A stretch of DNA of 64,000 nucleotides, taken from contig JAFXVR010000020.1 in assembly GCA_017534885.1 (NCBI GenBank), positions 62,001-126,000 of the forward strand, in the 5' to 3' direction. The position numbers and the translations under genes are program-made. The notes under the pieces were generated by a model. It was given only the letters and a program-made list of their open reading frames with translations, did no database searches and was not told the DNA's origin. Shown here piece by piece: positions 25,252 through 33,039 of the stretch. This DNA comes from Clostridia bacterium. GTDB taxonomy: Bacteria > Bacillota > Clostridia > Christensenellales > Aristaeellaceae. Each line of letters begins with the position of its first letter. Position 1 is the first letter of the stretch.

Positions 25252-26592
25252 ATGACTGACATCGGACAGCGCATCACGGCTTTCGTCCGCCGGCTCAGCG
25301 CCGAGGACGTCAACATGCACGGCTGGATCCTCTCGGTGAACGGGCGGGACATCGCCGAGGCCCTGTACGGGCCCTTCCGCGACGATCAGCCCCATCGGCT
25401 GTACTCCATCAGCAAAACCATGACCGGTCTGGCCATCGGCCTGCTCATGGACGAGGGTAAGCTGCGCCCTGACCAGCGCATCGCGGACTTCTTCCCGGAC
25501 TGGCTGCCGGCCGATCCCTCGCCCTGGCTGACGGAGCTGACCATCGGCGACATGCTGCGCATGGCCACCTGCTACCGGCGTACCACCTACCGCGAGGGCA
25601 TCGACGAGAACTGGGCGCAGACCTTTTTCACCGACACGCCCCACCACGCGCCGGGCACGGTCTTCAACTACGACACCAGCTGCTCCCAGGTGCTGGCGGC
25701 GCTAGTGAAGCGCCTCTCCGGCCTGGAGGTCATCGACTTCCTGGACGGGAAGCTCTTCCGGCCCCTCGGCCTCCGGGACGAGCGCTTCTGGCTGCGCGAT
25801 CCCTCCGGCTGCTGTCAGGGAGGCAGCGGCCTGTGCATGAGCCTCCGCGACCTGCACCGGGTGGGCCTCTGCCTGCTGCGGGGCGGTGAGGGCCTGCTAC
25901 CCGCCTGGTATGTCAGCCGCATGAGTGAAAAGCAGATCGACACCCCGCTCCAGACCAATCCCGAGGAGCGCTGGGGCTACTGCTGGCAGTGCTGGCGCAC
26001 CCGCTGCGGCTGGTCCATGTACGGCATGGGCGGCCAGCTGTCCATCTTCTGCCCGGATAGGCAGGTCTTGCTGACGACCTTCGCCGACACCCGCCTCGAT
26101 CCCTACGGCGTCCAGCGCATCTATGACGCCTTCTTTGAGGAGCTGTACCCGTACCTGGACACTGACACCGCGTCCGCCGGTGAGACGCTGCGCCTGCCCA
26201 TCCCCGCCGTACCGGATCTGGCTGAGCCCGCCATGACGGACTCTCCCCTGTACCGCTTCGGGGACAATCCCTTAGGCCTGCGCGCCCTGCGCCTGGCGGA
26301 CGGCTGCCTTGAATACGAGAACAGCCGCGGACCTGTCCGCCTGCCCTTCGGCCGGGGCGAGGCCATTGAAGCCGCCTATCCCGGCTGGCCGGAGGTGCCC
26401 GCCCTGGTCTCGGGCGGCTGGATCTCCCCGGACCAGCTGCGGGTGCGCTGCCACGCCGTCGGCACGGCGCCCTGCGGCTTTGATCTGCTGCTGCGCTTTG
26501 AGCCCGGCCGGGTGACGGCCCAGGCCCACCGCTCCAACGATCCTCTGACAGACGGCTACGACGGCACCGCCACAGGCCTGGCGGAAGGCTGA
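25252..26592 (+). CDS. serine hydrolase, beta-lactamase class C-like
   Basis: 446 residues; the ATG follows CAGGAGG. The SxxK motif is SISK near residue 52 (YSISKTMTG), and the second motif is YDT in FNYDTSCSQVL near 140, in place of the usual YxN. About residues 1-310 form the penicillin-binding/CubicO-type fold; the last 120 residues form a beta domain (YENSRGPVRLPFG...). Members hydrolyse esters or peptides and many are carbohydrate esterases. No signal peptide is seen, so a cell-wall function is unlikely. The gene lies 42 bases after GH105 in the same direction, so I infer a role in removing an ester from pectin fragments. Confidence 0.85.
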   Translation: MTDIGQRITAFVRRLSAEDVNMHGWILSVNGRDIAEALYGPFRDDQPHRLYSISKTMTGLAIGLLMDEGKLRPDQRIADFFPDWLPADPSPWLTELTIGDMLRMATCYRRTTYREGIDENWAQTFFTDTPHHAPGTVFNYDTSCSQVLAALVKRLSGLEVIDFLDGKLFRPLGLRDERFWLRDPSGCCQGGSGLCMSLRDLHRVGLCLLRGGEGLLPAWYVSRMSEKQIDTPLQTNPEERWGYCWQCWRTRCGWSMYGMGGQLSIFCPDRQVLLTTFADTRLDPYGVQRIYDAFFEELYPYLDTDTASAGETLRLPIPAVPDLAEPAMTDSPLYRFGDNPLGLRALRLADGCLEYENSRGPVRLPFGRGEAIEAAYPGWPEVPALVSGGWISPDQLRVRCHAVGTAPCGFDLLLRFEPGRVTAQAHRSNDPLTDGYDGTATGLAEG

Positions 26593-26647
26593 CAGAGCCG
26601 CTCCTGTATCTTTCGGACAGCCCGGGCGACAATTCAGCGCTTATCCC

Positions 26648-26676
26648 TTCCCATATCTGCCCGTATGGGGTATGAT
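26648..26676 (+). promoter_or_regulatory. promoter of the small membrane protein
   Basis: TTCCCA (26648-26653), 17-base spacer and TATGAT (26671-26676), about 70 bases before the ATG at 26750. Confidence 0.55.
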
Positions 26677-26749
26677 GAAGCTGCAGCCGGAGGAAAGCCG
26701 GGGAGCCGGCCGGACGGACTGCGGACGAAAGCAGAAGGAGGAAGGAACC

Positions 26750-26998
26750 ATGAAGCGCGTCATCACTTATCGTCATCTGCCCCTGCGTTACCTGTCCGGC
26801 ACCATGCTGAAGGAGCAGCTCCGGACCAACCACGACCGGATCCTTGTCCGCGCGGGCATCGGCGGCACGCTGGCCCTGGCCACCCTCCTGCTGAATCCCG
26901 TCATCGGGCTGATCACCCTGGCGCTCTGCGGCCTGCCCTGCTATTGGATCTGGCAGAACAACCAGGCCATCCGCGCGGAGCTCGCCGCCCGGCAGTGA
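26750..26998 (+). CDS. small membrane protein of unknown function
   Basis: 82 residues. The ATG at 26750 is preceded by AAGGAGGAAGG, which makes it far better than in-frame codons upstream. After a basic N-terminus (MKRVITYRHLPLRYLSG, TNHDRILVRAG), two hydrophobic segments lie close together (about 41-55 and 57-75, ending WIWQNN), suggesting a short hairpin in the membrane. No family is recognised. It has its own promoter and terminator and so forms a single-gene unit. Confidence 0.65.
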   Translation: MKRVITYRHLPLRYLSGTMLKEQLRTNHDRILVRAGIGGTLALATLLLNPVIGLITLALCGLPCYWIWQNNQAIRAELAARQ

Positions 26999-27019
26999 AT
27001 CTCTCAGACCCTGCCAATA

Positions 27020-27045
27020 GCCGTCCGGTATAACGGGCGGCTTTT
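27020..27045 (+). terminator. rho-independent terminator
   Basis: GCCGTCCG (27020-27027) pairs with CGGGCGGC (27034-27041, one G-T pair) around six bases, followed by TTTT. Confidence 0.75.
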
Positions 27046-27070
27046 CCAGTGAAGTGACTCTTTCCGGCCC

Positions 27071-27099
27071 TTGACTTTATCTTGCTAAAGTGCTACCAT
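27071..27099 (+). promoter_or_regulatory. promoter of the amino acid ABC importer
   Basis: TTGACT (27071-27076), 17-base spacer, TACCAT (27094-27099), about 45 bases before the substrate-binding gene. Confidence 0.7.
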
Positions 27100-27143
27100 G
27101 AAAAAGTCATCGCCGATGACCATTCTGACCTGAGGAGGACCTG

Positions 27144-27929
27144 ATGATGAAGAAGCTGATTTCCCTGATGCTGGCGGCCGCGCTGCTGCTGACGGCGGTT
27201 TGCGCCCTGGCCGAGGGCGAGAGCGACAAGGCTTATGTGCTGGGCAAGGGCAAGCTGGTGGTGGGCATCACCGACTTTGAGCCCATCGATTATCGCGGCG
27301 AGGACGGCGAGTGGATCGGCTTTGACGCCGACATGGCCCGGGCTTTCGCGGCCTGGCTGGGCGTGGAAGTGGAGTTTGCCGAGATCAACTGGGACAACAA
27401 GGTCTTTGAGCTCAACGGCCGCACCATCGACTGTGTGTGGAACGGCATGACCCTCAACGCGGAAGTCATGGCCGCCATGGCCACCTCGAACCCCTACGCG
27501 GACAACGCGCAGGTGGTGGTAGTGCCCGCCGACAAGGCCGCGGACTACCAGACCGTGGAGAGCATCGCCGGTCTGACCTTTGCCGTGGAAGCCGGCAGCG
27601 CGGGCGAGGAGCAGATCTCCCTGCTGGGCTACGCCGCCAACCCGGTGGAAAGCCAGGCCATGGCCCTGCTGGAAGTGGCCGGCTTGACCTCCGACGCCGC
27701 TGTGATCGACCTGCTGATGGCCTCCGCCATGGTGGGCGAGGGCACTGATTACGCGAACCTGGCCTACACCGTGTCCCTGAACTCCGAGCAGTACGGCGTG
27801 GGCTTCCGCCTGGGCTCCGACCTGGTGGACGACCTGAACGCCTTCTTCGCCGAGGCCTGGGCTGACGGCACCATGAAGGAGATCGCCGCCCGGTACAATA
27901 TCGTGGACGTGGTCGTGCCTCAGGAGTAA
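27144..27929 (+). CDS. polar amino acid ABC transporter, substrate-binding protein
   Basis: 261 residues; the two adjacent ATGs at 27144 and 27147 both fit the GAGGAGG site. After a signal peptide (cut near CALA/EG) comes the SBP_bac_3 fold: LVVGITDFEPIDYRGEDGEWIGFDADMARAFA is the classic opening of lobe 1, followed by DCVWNGMTLN and the lobe 2 segment SIAGLTFAVEAGSAGEE. It would capture a polar or branched amino acid outside the membrane and hand it to the permease 106 bases downstream. No lipobox cysteine is in the right place, which is odd for a Gram-positive binding protein. A terminator hairpin after it should make it more abundant than the membrane parts. Confidence 0.92.
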   Translation: MMKKLISLMLAAALLLTAVCALAEGESDKAYVLGKGKLVVGITDFEPIDYRGEDGEWIGFDADMARAFAAWLGVEVEFAEINWDNKVFELNGRTIDCVWNGMTLNAEVMAAMATSNPYADNAQVVVVPADKAADYQTVESIAGLTFAVEAGSAGEEQISLLGYAANPVESQAMALLEVAGLTSDAAVIDLLMASAMVGEGTDYANLAYTVSLNSEQYGVGFRLGSDLVDDLNAFFAEAWADGTMKEIAARYNIVDVVVPQE

Positions 27930-27937
27930 CCCGTTTC

Positions 27938-27980
27938 AGCCGGTGAGGGGGCACTGTTCCTCACCGGCTGTTTTTGTTTG
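27938..27980 (+). terminator. terminator or attenuator inside the ABC operon
   Basis: AGCCGGTGAGG (27938-27948) pairs perfectly with CCTCACCGGCT (27959-27969), then GTTTTTGTTT. Partial read-through would feed the permease gene. Confidence 0.88.
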
Positions 27981-28034
27981 AACCGCTGACCCGAAACCCT
28001 TCAAAGGAGCGGGAGTGCCCTCCCGGTATCGGCC

Positions 28035-28718
28035 ATGACATTTGCTGAACAGTTTCCGATTGTCTTTTCCGCGCTGAATGTAGGCTTCCTGCAGACGCTG
28101 AAGCTCTTTTTCGTCACCCTCCTGGGCGCGCTGCCCCTGGGCCTGGTCATCTGCGCCGGCTCCAGGTCGCGGCTCAAAAATGTCAGCTATTTCTGCCGGG
28201 GGCTGGTCTGGATCATCCGCGGCTCCCCCCTCATGATTCAGCTGCTGATCATCTACTATTTCCCCGGCCTCGTGCTCAAAAACCCCATCTGGGGCGGCGG
28301 GGAGAGCGGGCGCTTTGCTGCGGCGGCCGTCGCCTTTGTCATCAACTATGCCTGCTATTTCAGCGAAATCTTCCGCGGCGGCATCCAGTCCATCTCCCGC
28401 GGCCAGGATGAAGCCGGCCTCGTCCTCGGCCTCACCCGCTCCCAGATCTTTTTCCGCATCAAGCTCCTGCAGATGATCAAGGCCATTGTGCCCCCCATGT
28501 CCAATGAGGTCATCACCCTCGTCAAGGATACCTCCCTGGCTCGCATCATCGCCCTGCAGGAACTCATCTGGGCCGGGCAGGCCTTTCTCAAGGGCTCCCA
28601 GGGCATCTCCGGCGCGATCTGGCCCCTCTTCTTCACCGCCGTCTATTACCTCGTAGGCAATGGCCTCCTCACCCTCCTGCTGGGCCGCCTCGAGAAGAAA
28701 CTGTCGTTTTTCAGGTAG
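28035..28718 (+). CDS. polar amino acid ABC transporter, permease
   Basis: 227 residues with about five transmembrane helices, matching the His/Glu/Gln permease family. The typical segments are present: TLKLFFVTLLGALPLGLVI at the N-terminus, RGSPLMIQLLIIYY, NYACYFSEIFRGGIQSISRGQDEAGLVLGLT containing the EAA loop that docks the ATPase, and LIWAGQ. No ribosome site stronger than GGTATCGG is seen, so translation may be weak. The matching ATPase lies 303 bases further, beyond a palindromic repeat, in the same direction. Confidence 0.92.
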   Translation: MTFAEQFPIVFSALNVGFLQTLKLFFVTLLGALPLGLVICAGSRSRLKNVSYFCRGLVWIIRGSPLMIQLLIIYYFPGLVLKNPIWGGGESGRFAAAAVAFVINYACYFSEIFRGGIQSISRGQDEAGLVLGLTRSQIFFRIKLLQMIKAIVPPMSNEVITLVKDTSLARIIALQELIWAGQAFLKGSQGISGAIWPLFFTAVYYLVGNGLLTLLLGRLEKKLSFFR

Positions 28719-28725
28719 GCGGCTC

Positions 28726-28864
28726 TTGGGGGGAAAGGGGAAACCTTTTCTTGGCAGAAAAGGTTTCCCCACCCAACGTCCAATGCCGCTCTAAAGGTCG
28801 CCACTGGCGACACGCGGCAATAGACGTCCCTCAAACCCCCTTTTCCTCTTCCAAAAGACCTTAA
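28726..28864. repeat. dispersed hairpin element P2, copy 1, with nested insert
   Basis: A hairpin (28726-28776) has stem GGGGAAACCTTTTCT / AGAAAAGGTTTCCCC. The 3' tail (caaaccccc...cttccaaaagaccttaac) matches the tail of the copy at 36937. Between hairpin and tail are some 50 extra bases (about 28776-28829), absent from that copy, that fold as a nested stem (TGCCGC...GCGGCA around GTCGCC-ACT-GGCGAC) and are flanked by ACGTCC direct repeats. The remaining bases up to the ATPase gene at 29022 hold nothing I can identify. Confidence 0.8.
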
Positions 28865-29021
28865 CCTTTGGTGTTTTTCATACATAGTACATCCTGCTGA
28901 ATGGCGGTTTCCGCAGGGCTGTGACTGCTATTTCTGAGCATTCGCTGGTCAGTGCACGCCATTTACATCCTACAAAGAAAGGGCGGGCAGACACTTATCG
29001 TCTCCCGCGTCCGGTGTGGCC

Positions 29022-29807
29022 ATGGCAATTCTTGAGGTCAACGATATCCGCAAAACCTTCGGCGCCAGCCAGGTGCTCAAGGGCATCAGCTTCTCCCTGG
29101 AGGAGGGCAATACCCTGTCCATCATCGGCTCCTCCGGCAGCGGCAAGACCACGCTGCTGCGCTGTCTCAACTTCCTGGAAACGCCGGACACGGGCAGCAT
29201 CCGGGTGCGGGGCGAGACACTTTTTGACGCGGCCCAGCCCGCCACCCGCTCGGAAAAGGAGATCCGCAAAAAGCGGCTGCACTTTGGCCTGGTCTTTCAG
29301 TCCTTCAACCTCTTTCCCCAGTACACCGCGCTGGAGAACGTCACCTTAGCCATGAATCTGCTGGCGTCGGAGCGCCCCGAATGGAAGCATCAGAAAGCGA
29401 AGCTCCGGCGCGAGCATGAGGAGCGGGCAAAGGACATCCTGACGGACATGGGATTGCAGGACCGCATGGGCAACTATCCGCACCAGCTCTCCGGCGGCCA
29501 GTGCCAGCGGGTGGCCATCGCCCGGGCTCTGGCCCTCTCCCCCGACATTCTCTGCTTTGACGAGCCCACCTCCGCCCTCGATCCCGAGCTGACCGGCGAA
29601 GTCCTGCGGGTCATCTGGGGGCTGGCGGAGCGCCACACCACCATGATTGTGGTGACCCACGAGATGACCTTCGCCCGGGATGTGGCCGACCGGGTCATCT
29701 TTATGGACGACGGCCTGATCTGTGAGGACGGCGACGCCCGCCAGGTCATTGACCATCCGCAGATGGAGCGCACCAGGGCTTTCCTCCAGCACTACCGGGA
29801 GGGATAA
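29022..29807 (+). CDS. polar amino acid ABC transporter, ATPase
   Basis: 261 residues starting at the ATG at 29022; a GTG six bases earlier is the alternative, and neither has a good ribosome site. It powers the importer encoded just upstream. Walker A is GSSGSGKTT (about 36-44), the Q-loop is VFQSFNLFPQ, the ABC signature is LSGGQCQRVAIARAL, Walker B is ILCFDEPTSALDPE and the H-loop is VVTHEM. The overall pattern is that of the GlnQ/HisP group for polar amino acids. A bidirectional terminator follows. Confidence 0.93.
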   Translation: MAILEVNDIRKTFGASQVLKGISFSLEEGNTLSIIGSSGSGKTTLLRCLNFLETPDTGSIRVRGETLFDAAQPATRSEKEIRKKRLHFGLVFQSFNLFPQYTALENVTLAMNLLASERPEWKHQKAKLRREHEERAKDILTDMGLQDRMGNYPHQLSGGQCQRVAIARALALSPDILCFDEPTSALDPELTGEVLRVIWGLAERHTTMIVVTHEMTFARDVADRVIFMDDGLICEDGDARQVIDHPQMERTRAFLQHYREG

Positions 29808-29815
29808 AGGCAATT

Positions 29816-29848
29816 AAAGGGGGCAGAAGAACTGCCCCTTTTGTTTTA
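29816..29848. terminator. bidirectional terminator between convergent genes
   Basis: GGGGCAG...CTGCCCC around AAGAA, with flanking AAA and TTTTGTTTTA, ends the ABC ATPase gene on the plus strand and the 49-codon gene on the minus strand, whose stop codon lies in its T-rich foot. Confidence 0.8.
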
Positions 29849-29995
29849 CTCATCCCTCCGGGTGTACCCATCCTCAGCCCAGCACTCGTGCCGGACGCTG
29901 CCGTCGGGGTAGGTGGGTTCCTGTTCCGGCGCTTCCTCCTGTTCCTCCCGGTCATCCAGGCGGTCGGCCCAGTCGCGCTCCTTCTTCGGATCCAT
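29846..29995 (-). CDS. very small acidic protein, unknown
   Basis: 49 residues, beginning MDPKKERDWADRLDDREE and ending YTRRDE. The ATG at 29995 follows AGGAGGG with suitable spacing. The product is highly charged, with a Glu-rich centre (EEQEEAPEQEPTYPDGS) and one Cys; no hydrophobic segment is seen. It lies 27 bases after the MerR regulator gene in the same direction and so is probably cotranscribed. It may be a small partner protein, but no function can be given. It is too short to appear in ordinary gene lists; the ribosome site and the tight placement between MerR and terminator are the support. Confidence 0.65.
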   Translation of the reverse strand: MDPKKERDWADRLDDREEQEEAPEQEPTYPDGSVRHECWAEDGYTRRDE

Positions 29996-30022
29996 GTATT
30001 TTGTTCCCTCCTGTTCAGGCTT

Positions 30023-30754
30023 TCACTCCCGGCCGCGATAGCAGGCGATGGCTTCTGTCGCAAAGACCGCGGTGCCCTCGCCGCCATAGCGGTCGATGTT
30101 CTCCGTCATTTCGCCCCCGGCCGCGTACATCTGCCCCAAGCCCTTCAGGATTGGCGTCGTGCAGCGGTAATAGTGCGCGGTGATGAAGTCCTGCAGGGCG
30201 GCCACCTGCGCCTGCACTTCGGGCGCGTCGGCGGGCAGGCTCCGCAGGTCGTGGAAGCGGGCGATCACCTTCATCAGCCCTTCCGCGATGCCGCTCTCTT
30301 CCGCTCGTCCGCGGCCGCGGCTTTTTTCTTCGTACTCCCGGTAGGCCTCGGTATCCCCCCAGGCCTTTTTCGCCTCGGCGGCATAGGCTTCCAGCCTGCT
30401 GGTGTCAAAAGTTTCAAAATCCATGGTCTTTCCTCCTGTCTGCTGAATCTCGCGGGCGAGGCGGAGCAGTCCTTCGATGTGCTCCCTGCGCATTTCCAGC
30501 AAAGTGATCTGCTGCGCCAGCGCCTGTTTCCGGTCGAAGCCCGGGCTGTCTAAGATGGCCGTAATGTCCTTCAGAGGAAACTCCAGCTCCCGGAACAGCA
30601 GAATCTGCTGGAGGCGTTCCAGCGCCGCTTCGTCATACAGGCGGTAGCCCGCGTCCGTCACCGCGGAAGGCCGCAGCAGGCCAATCCTGTCATAATGGTG
30701 CAGGGCGCGGACGCTCAAGCCCGTCAGCCGGCTGACCTCGTGCACTGTCAGCAT
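30023..30754 (-). CDS. MerR-family regulator with TipAS-type ligand domain
   Basis: 243 residues; the ATG at 30754 follows GGGAGGTGAG. Residues 1-70 are the MerR winged helix domain (LTVHEVSRLTGLSVRALHHYDRIGLLRPS), followed by a dimer coiled coil (about 75-115). The last 125 residues match the TipAS antibiotic-binding fold: YEEKSRGRGRAEESGIAEGLMKVIARFHDL and DFITAHYYRCTTPILKGLGQMYAAGG. TipA-type regulators bind thiopeptides or other drugs and activate their own gene by twisting an over-long promoter. Its promoter here has exactly that 19-base spacer with a palindrome inside. The only other gene in the unit is the 49-codon gene. Confidence 0.92.
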   Translation of the reverse strand: MLTVHEVSRLTGLSVRALHHYDRIGLLRPSAVTDAGYRLYDEAALERLQQILLFRELEFPLKDITAILDSPGFDRKQALAQQITLLEMRREHIEGLLRLAREIQQTGGKTMDFETFDTSRLEAYAAEAKKAWGDTEAYREYEEKSRGRGRAEESGIAEGLMKVIARFHDLRSLPADAPEVQAQVAALQDFITAHYYRCTTPILKGLGQMYAAGGEMTENIDRYGGEGTAVFATEAIACYRGRE

Positions 30755-30779
30755 GCGCTCACCTCCCCCGTGCGAGGCT

Positions 30780-30810
30780 ATTGTAAACTATGACGCTGCG
30801 TCAGAGTCAA
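30780..30810 (-). promoter_or_regulatory. MerR-type autoregulated promoter and operator
   Basis: On the minus strand TTGACT (30810-30805) and TACAAT (30785-30780) are 19 bases apart, too far for normal open-complex formation. The spacer contains the perfect palindrome TGACGCTGCGTCA (30791-30803 on the plus strand). This is the standard layout of promoters activated by MerR proteins. Confidence 0.85.
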
Positions 30811-30872
30811 GAGGTTTTACGAGGTTTTTTGTTTTTGTTATCATGCTATTCTTAGCTCTGAAAGACGCTCTT

Positions 30873-30982
30873 CAGGGGATTTCGCGCCTGCGGGCACGAC
30901 CAGGGGGCTTTGCGATCGCCCCCCTGGACCCCCTTCGCTCCCCGTCTGATTTAGTGGTCATTTCTATTTGATTTCAGTATTA
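30873..30982. repeat. dispersed element P3, copy 1
   Basis: About 110 bases alignable with 62309-62416: common start CAGGGG-TTTCGCGCCTGCGGGC-CGACC, then a hairpin (CCAGGGGGC 30900-30908 with GCCCCCCTGG 30918-30927), then a shared AT-rich tail ending in CAGTAT. The hairpin sequence differs between copies but pairing is kept. It lies between the MerR promoter and the terminator of the caspase-like gene, in a 303-base gap without other genes. Confidence 0.8.
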
Positions 30983-31006
30983 GATCAATATGTACAATGT
31001 GTCCGC

Positions 31007-31037
31007 AAAACCCCCGGACCCGCGAAGGGCCCGGGGG
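31007..31037 (-). terminator. terminator of the caspase-like gene
   Basis: Read on the minus strand, an 11-bp stem (CCCCCGGGCCC with GGGTCCGGGGG, one G-T pair) closes a TTCGC loop and is followed by TTTT. Confidence 0.88.
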
Positions 31038-31057
31038 CAGGATTGCCTGGTTTTGGA

Positions 31058-33013
31058 TTACTTCCAGAACATGTTGTAGCTGCTGTTGCTGGGCCAGACC
31101 ACCGGGTGGTGATAGTCGGAGCAGGCGTCGTAGGTGTACTTGAACAGCTCCTGGGTGGTGATGTAGCCGTCCTTGTTGGTGTCGGCCGGCAGGCTGAAGT
31201 CGCTGCCCACGGCCTTGATCACCTCGTTGGTGAACAGGGAGCCGGTGCTATAGCCGATGGAGGTCTCAGTGGCCCGGCAGGCGGAGATGACCTCGAACTG
31301 GCTGGTGCGCAGCTCGCCCAGCTTGTCCTGGCCGTTCTCGTCCTTGACCCAGCCGCGCACGGTCACGCCCTTGTCCACCGCGGCGAAGGCGCTGATGATA
31401 GAGCGCGTATACAGGGCCTCGTCGAAGGCGACCACATTCGCGCCGGCCGTGGTGACGGGAGAACCGGAACCGCAGGTGTCAATCAGCACGATGACCTTGT
31501 TGTTCGGGTTGGCGGTGCTCAGCCAGGAGGCCAGATCCTTCCATTTCACCAGGCTCTCGTCGGACATCAGCACAGCGCCGGCGAGGTCAGCGCTCACGCC
31601 GCTCTCGTACACCACACCGTGGGAAGAGACGTAGAACAGGGAGACGTCCCCGGACTTGGCGCCTGAATAGGCGGTCTGGACAGCCTCCTTCAGCACGGCG
31701 GTGGTGGTGTTTTCCTTCTTGGTGATATGGCCGGCGTACAGACCGCCGTTGACGCTCTTCAGCATCGTCTCCATATGCATCACGTCGTACTTGCAGCAGG
31801 ACAGGTTGTTGTTGTAGCGGAACTCGGAGTTGCCCACGATCAGCGCGCGGTACTTCTGGCCGCCGCCCAGATCTACCCAGCCGATGTTCTGTTCATTCTT
31901 CTCGCCGGTCACGGTATCCGTCACCACGATGAACACGTTGAACCTGCCGGCATAGCCGGGAGTCGCTGCCACCCGCGGGAAGGTGGAGTAGAAGTAGTTG
32001 ACGGGCTTGGATTCTGAATCATAGATATTGTAGGCGATGGTGACCTCGCCGGAGCTGCAGGCCACTTCGGGGCGATCCAGGAAGACGGATTCCTTGTCCG
32101 GGGAAATCTCGAACTTCACCTTGCCCACGGTCAGCGAGGAGGCATAGGGCCAGTTGAGCTTCTGCCAGTCGATGTTCTGGGTTTCGCTCTCACCAGTCTC
32201 GGTGTCCCTCACCACGATGAACACGTTGAACAGTCCGCCGTAGCCGGGCGTGGCCGCCACGTGCGCCTCGGTGGAGTAGAAGTAGTTGACGGGGTTGGAA
32301 TCCGCGTCATAGATATTGTAGGCGATGGTGTACTTGCCGGAGCCGCCGCTGATGGACGGCCGGTCGATGTAGATGTGCTGCTTGTCGTCGGAAATACGGA
32401 AGGACGCCTTGCCGACACTCAGCGGATCGTAGCCGGTTTCGTCCCCGCGCACCTGGCTGCAGTACTGCATCAGCTTGCTGTTGTCCAGCGGGATATCATC
32501 ATCTTCACGCTCATAATAGTCCCAGAACCCTTCAGCGTCCGTATCGCCGTAGGTGTAAACCTCACCTGTGCTGAGGCCGGGCGTCCACCAGGTCTGGTAG
32601 GCCATGTTTTCCGTGAAGTCCAGGATGATGACAAGCCACTGCTCGTATTTGGTGCTCCACGCAGGGTACGCTTCCAGCTTGTGCTTCTCGGGCGTCGTGC
32701 CCAGCAGCTTCATGGTGCCCAGCACCAGGCCGGCGGTCGGGATGTAGGTGAAGCGCTCCGTGGTGCCGATGTTATCGGCGGTAATGCCGTACCGCTCAAT
32801 GCCGAAAACATCCATCTCTTCGTCATACAGATTGGTGCCGTACTTGAGGCTCTTGTTCAGCCTCGGGACCTCCAGCACCTCCTCGGTCTCCGGGTCAAAG
32901 CTCTCGATGCTGTCCAGCACGTCGGTCAGCAGGTCGGCTTCTTCCGCCTGGCCGATGGTGATCATCGAAAGCGTCAGGCAGAACGCCAGCATCAGCGCAA
33001 ACAGTTTCTTCAT
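31058..33013 (-). CDS. secreted caspase-like cysteine peptidase with EF-hand/dockerin-like segment
   Basis: 651 residues; the ATG at 33013 follows AAAGGAGC. A signal peptide (cut near GQA/EE) exports it. About 60-190 is an unassigned domain. Residues about 197-288 and 294-383 are two tandem repeats, alike over their whole length (TIAYNIYDADSNPVNYFYST... VAATPGYGGLFNVFIVV). The C14 caspase-like domain begins near 385 (YRALIVGNSEF), with catalytic His465 in YVSSHG and Cys514 in VLIDTCGSGS, 49 residues apart as in caspases. DTNKDGYITTQE (about 610-621) is an EF-hand/dockerin-like calcium loop after the active site, recalling calcium-activated metacaspases and clostripains. A calcium-dependent extracellular peptidase is inferred; the target is unknown. 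Confidence 0.87.
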   Translation of the reverse strand: MKKLFALMLAFCLTLSMITIGQAEEADLLTDVLDSIESFDPETEEVLEVPRLNKSLKYGTNLYDEEMDVFGIERYGITADNIGTTERFTYIPTAGLVLGTMKLLGTTPEKHKLEAYPAWSTKYEQWLVIILDFTENMAYQTWWTPGLSTGEVYTYGDTDAEGFWDYYEREDDDIPLDNSKLMQYCSQVRGDETGYDPLSVGKASFRISDDKQHIYIDRPSISGGSGKYTIAYNIYDADSNPVNYFYSTEAHVAATPGYGGLFNVFIVVRDTETGESETQNIDWQKLNWPYASSLTVGKVKFEISPDKESVFLDRPEVACSSGEVTIAYNIYDSESKPVNYFYSTFPRVAATPGYAGRFNVFIVVTDTVTGEKNEQNIGWVDLGGGQKYRALIVGNSEFRYNNNLSCCKYDVMHMETMLKSVNGGLYAGHITKKENTTTAVLKEAVQTAYSGAKSGDVSLFYVSSHGVVYESGVSADLAGAVLMSDESLVKWKDLASWLSTANPNNKVIVLIDTCGSGSPVTTAGANVVAFDEALYTRSIISAFAAVDKGVTVRGWVKDENGQDKLGELRTSQFEVISACRATETSIGYSTGSLFTNEVIKAVGSDFSLPADTNKDGYITTQELFKYTYDACSDYHHPVVWPSNSSYNMFWK

Positions 33014-33039
33014 GCTATACTGCTCCTTTCTGCAGGTTT

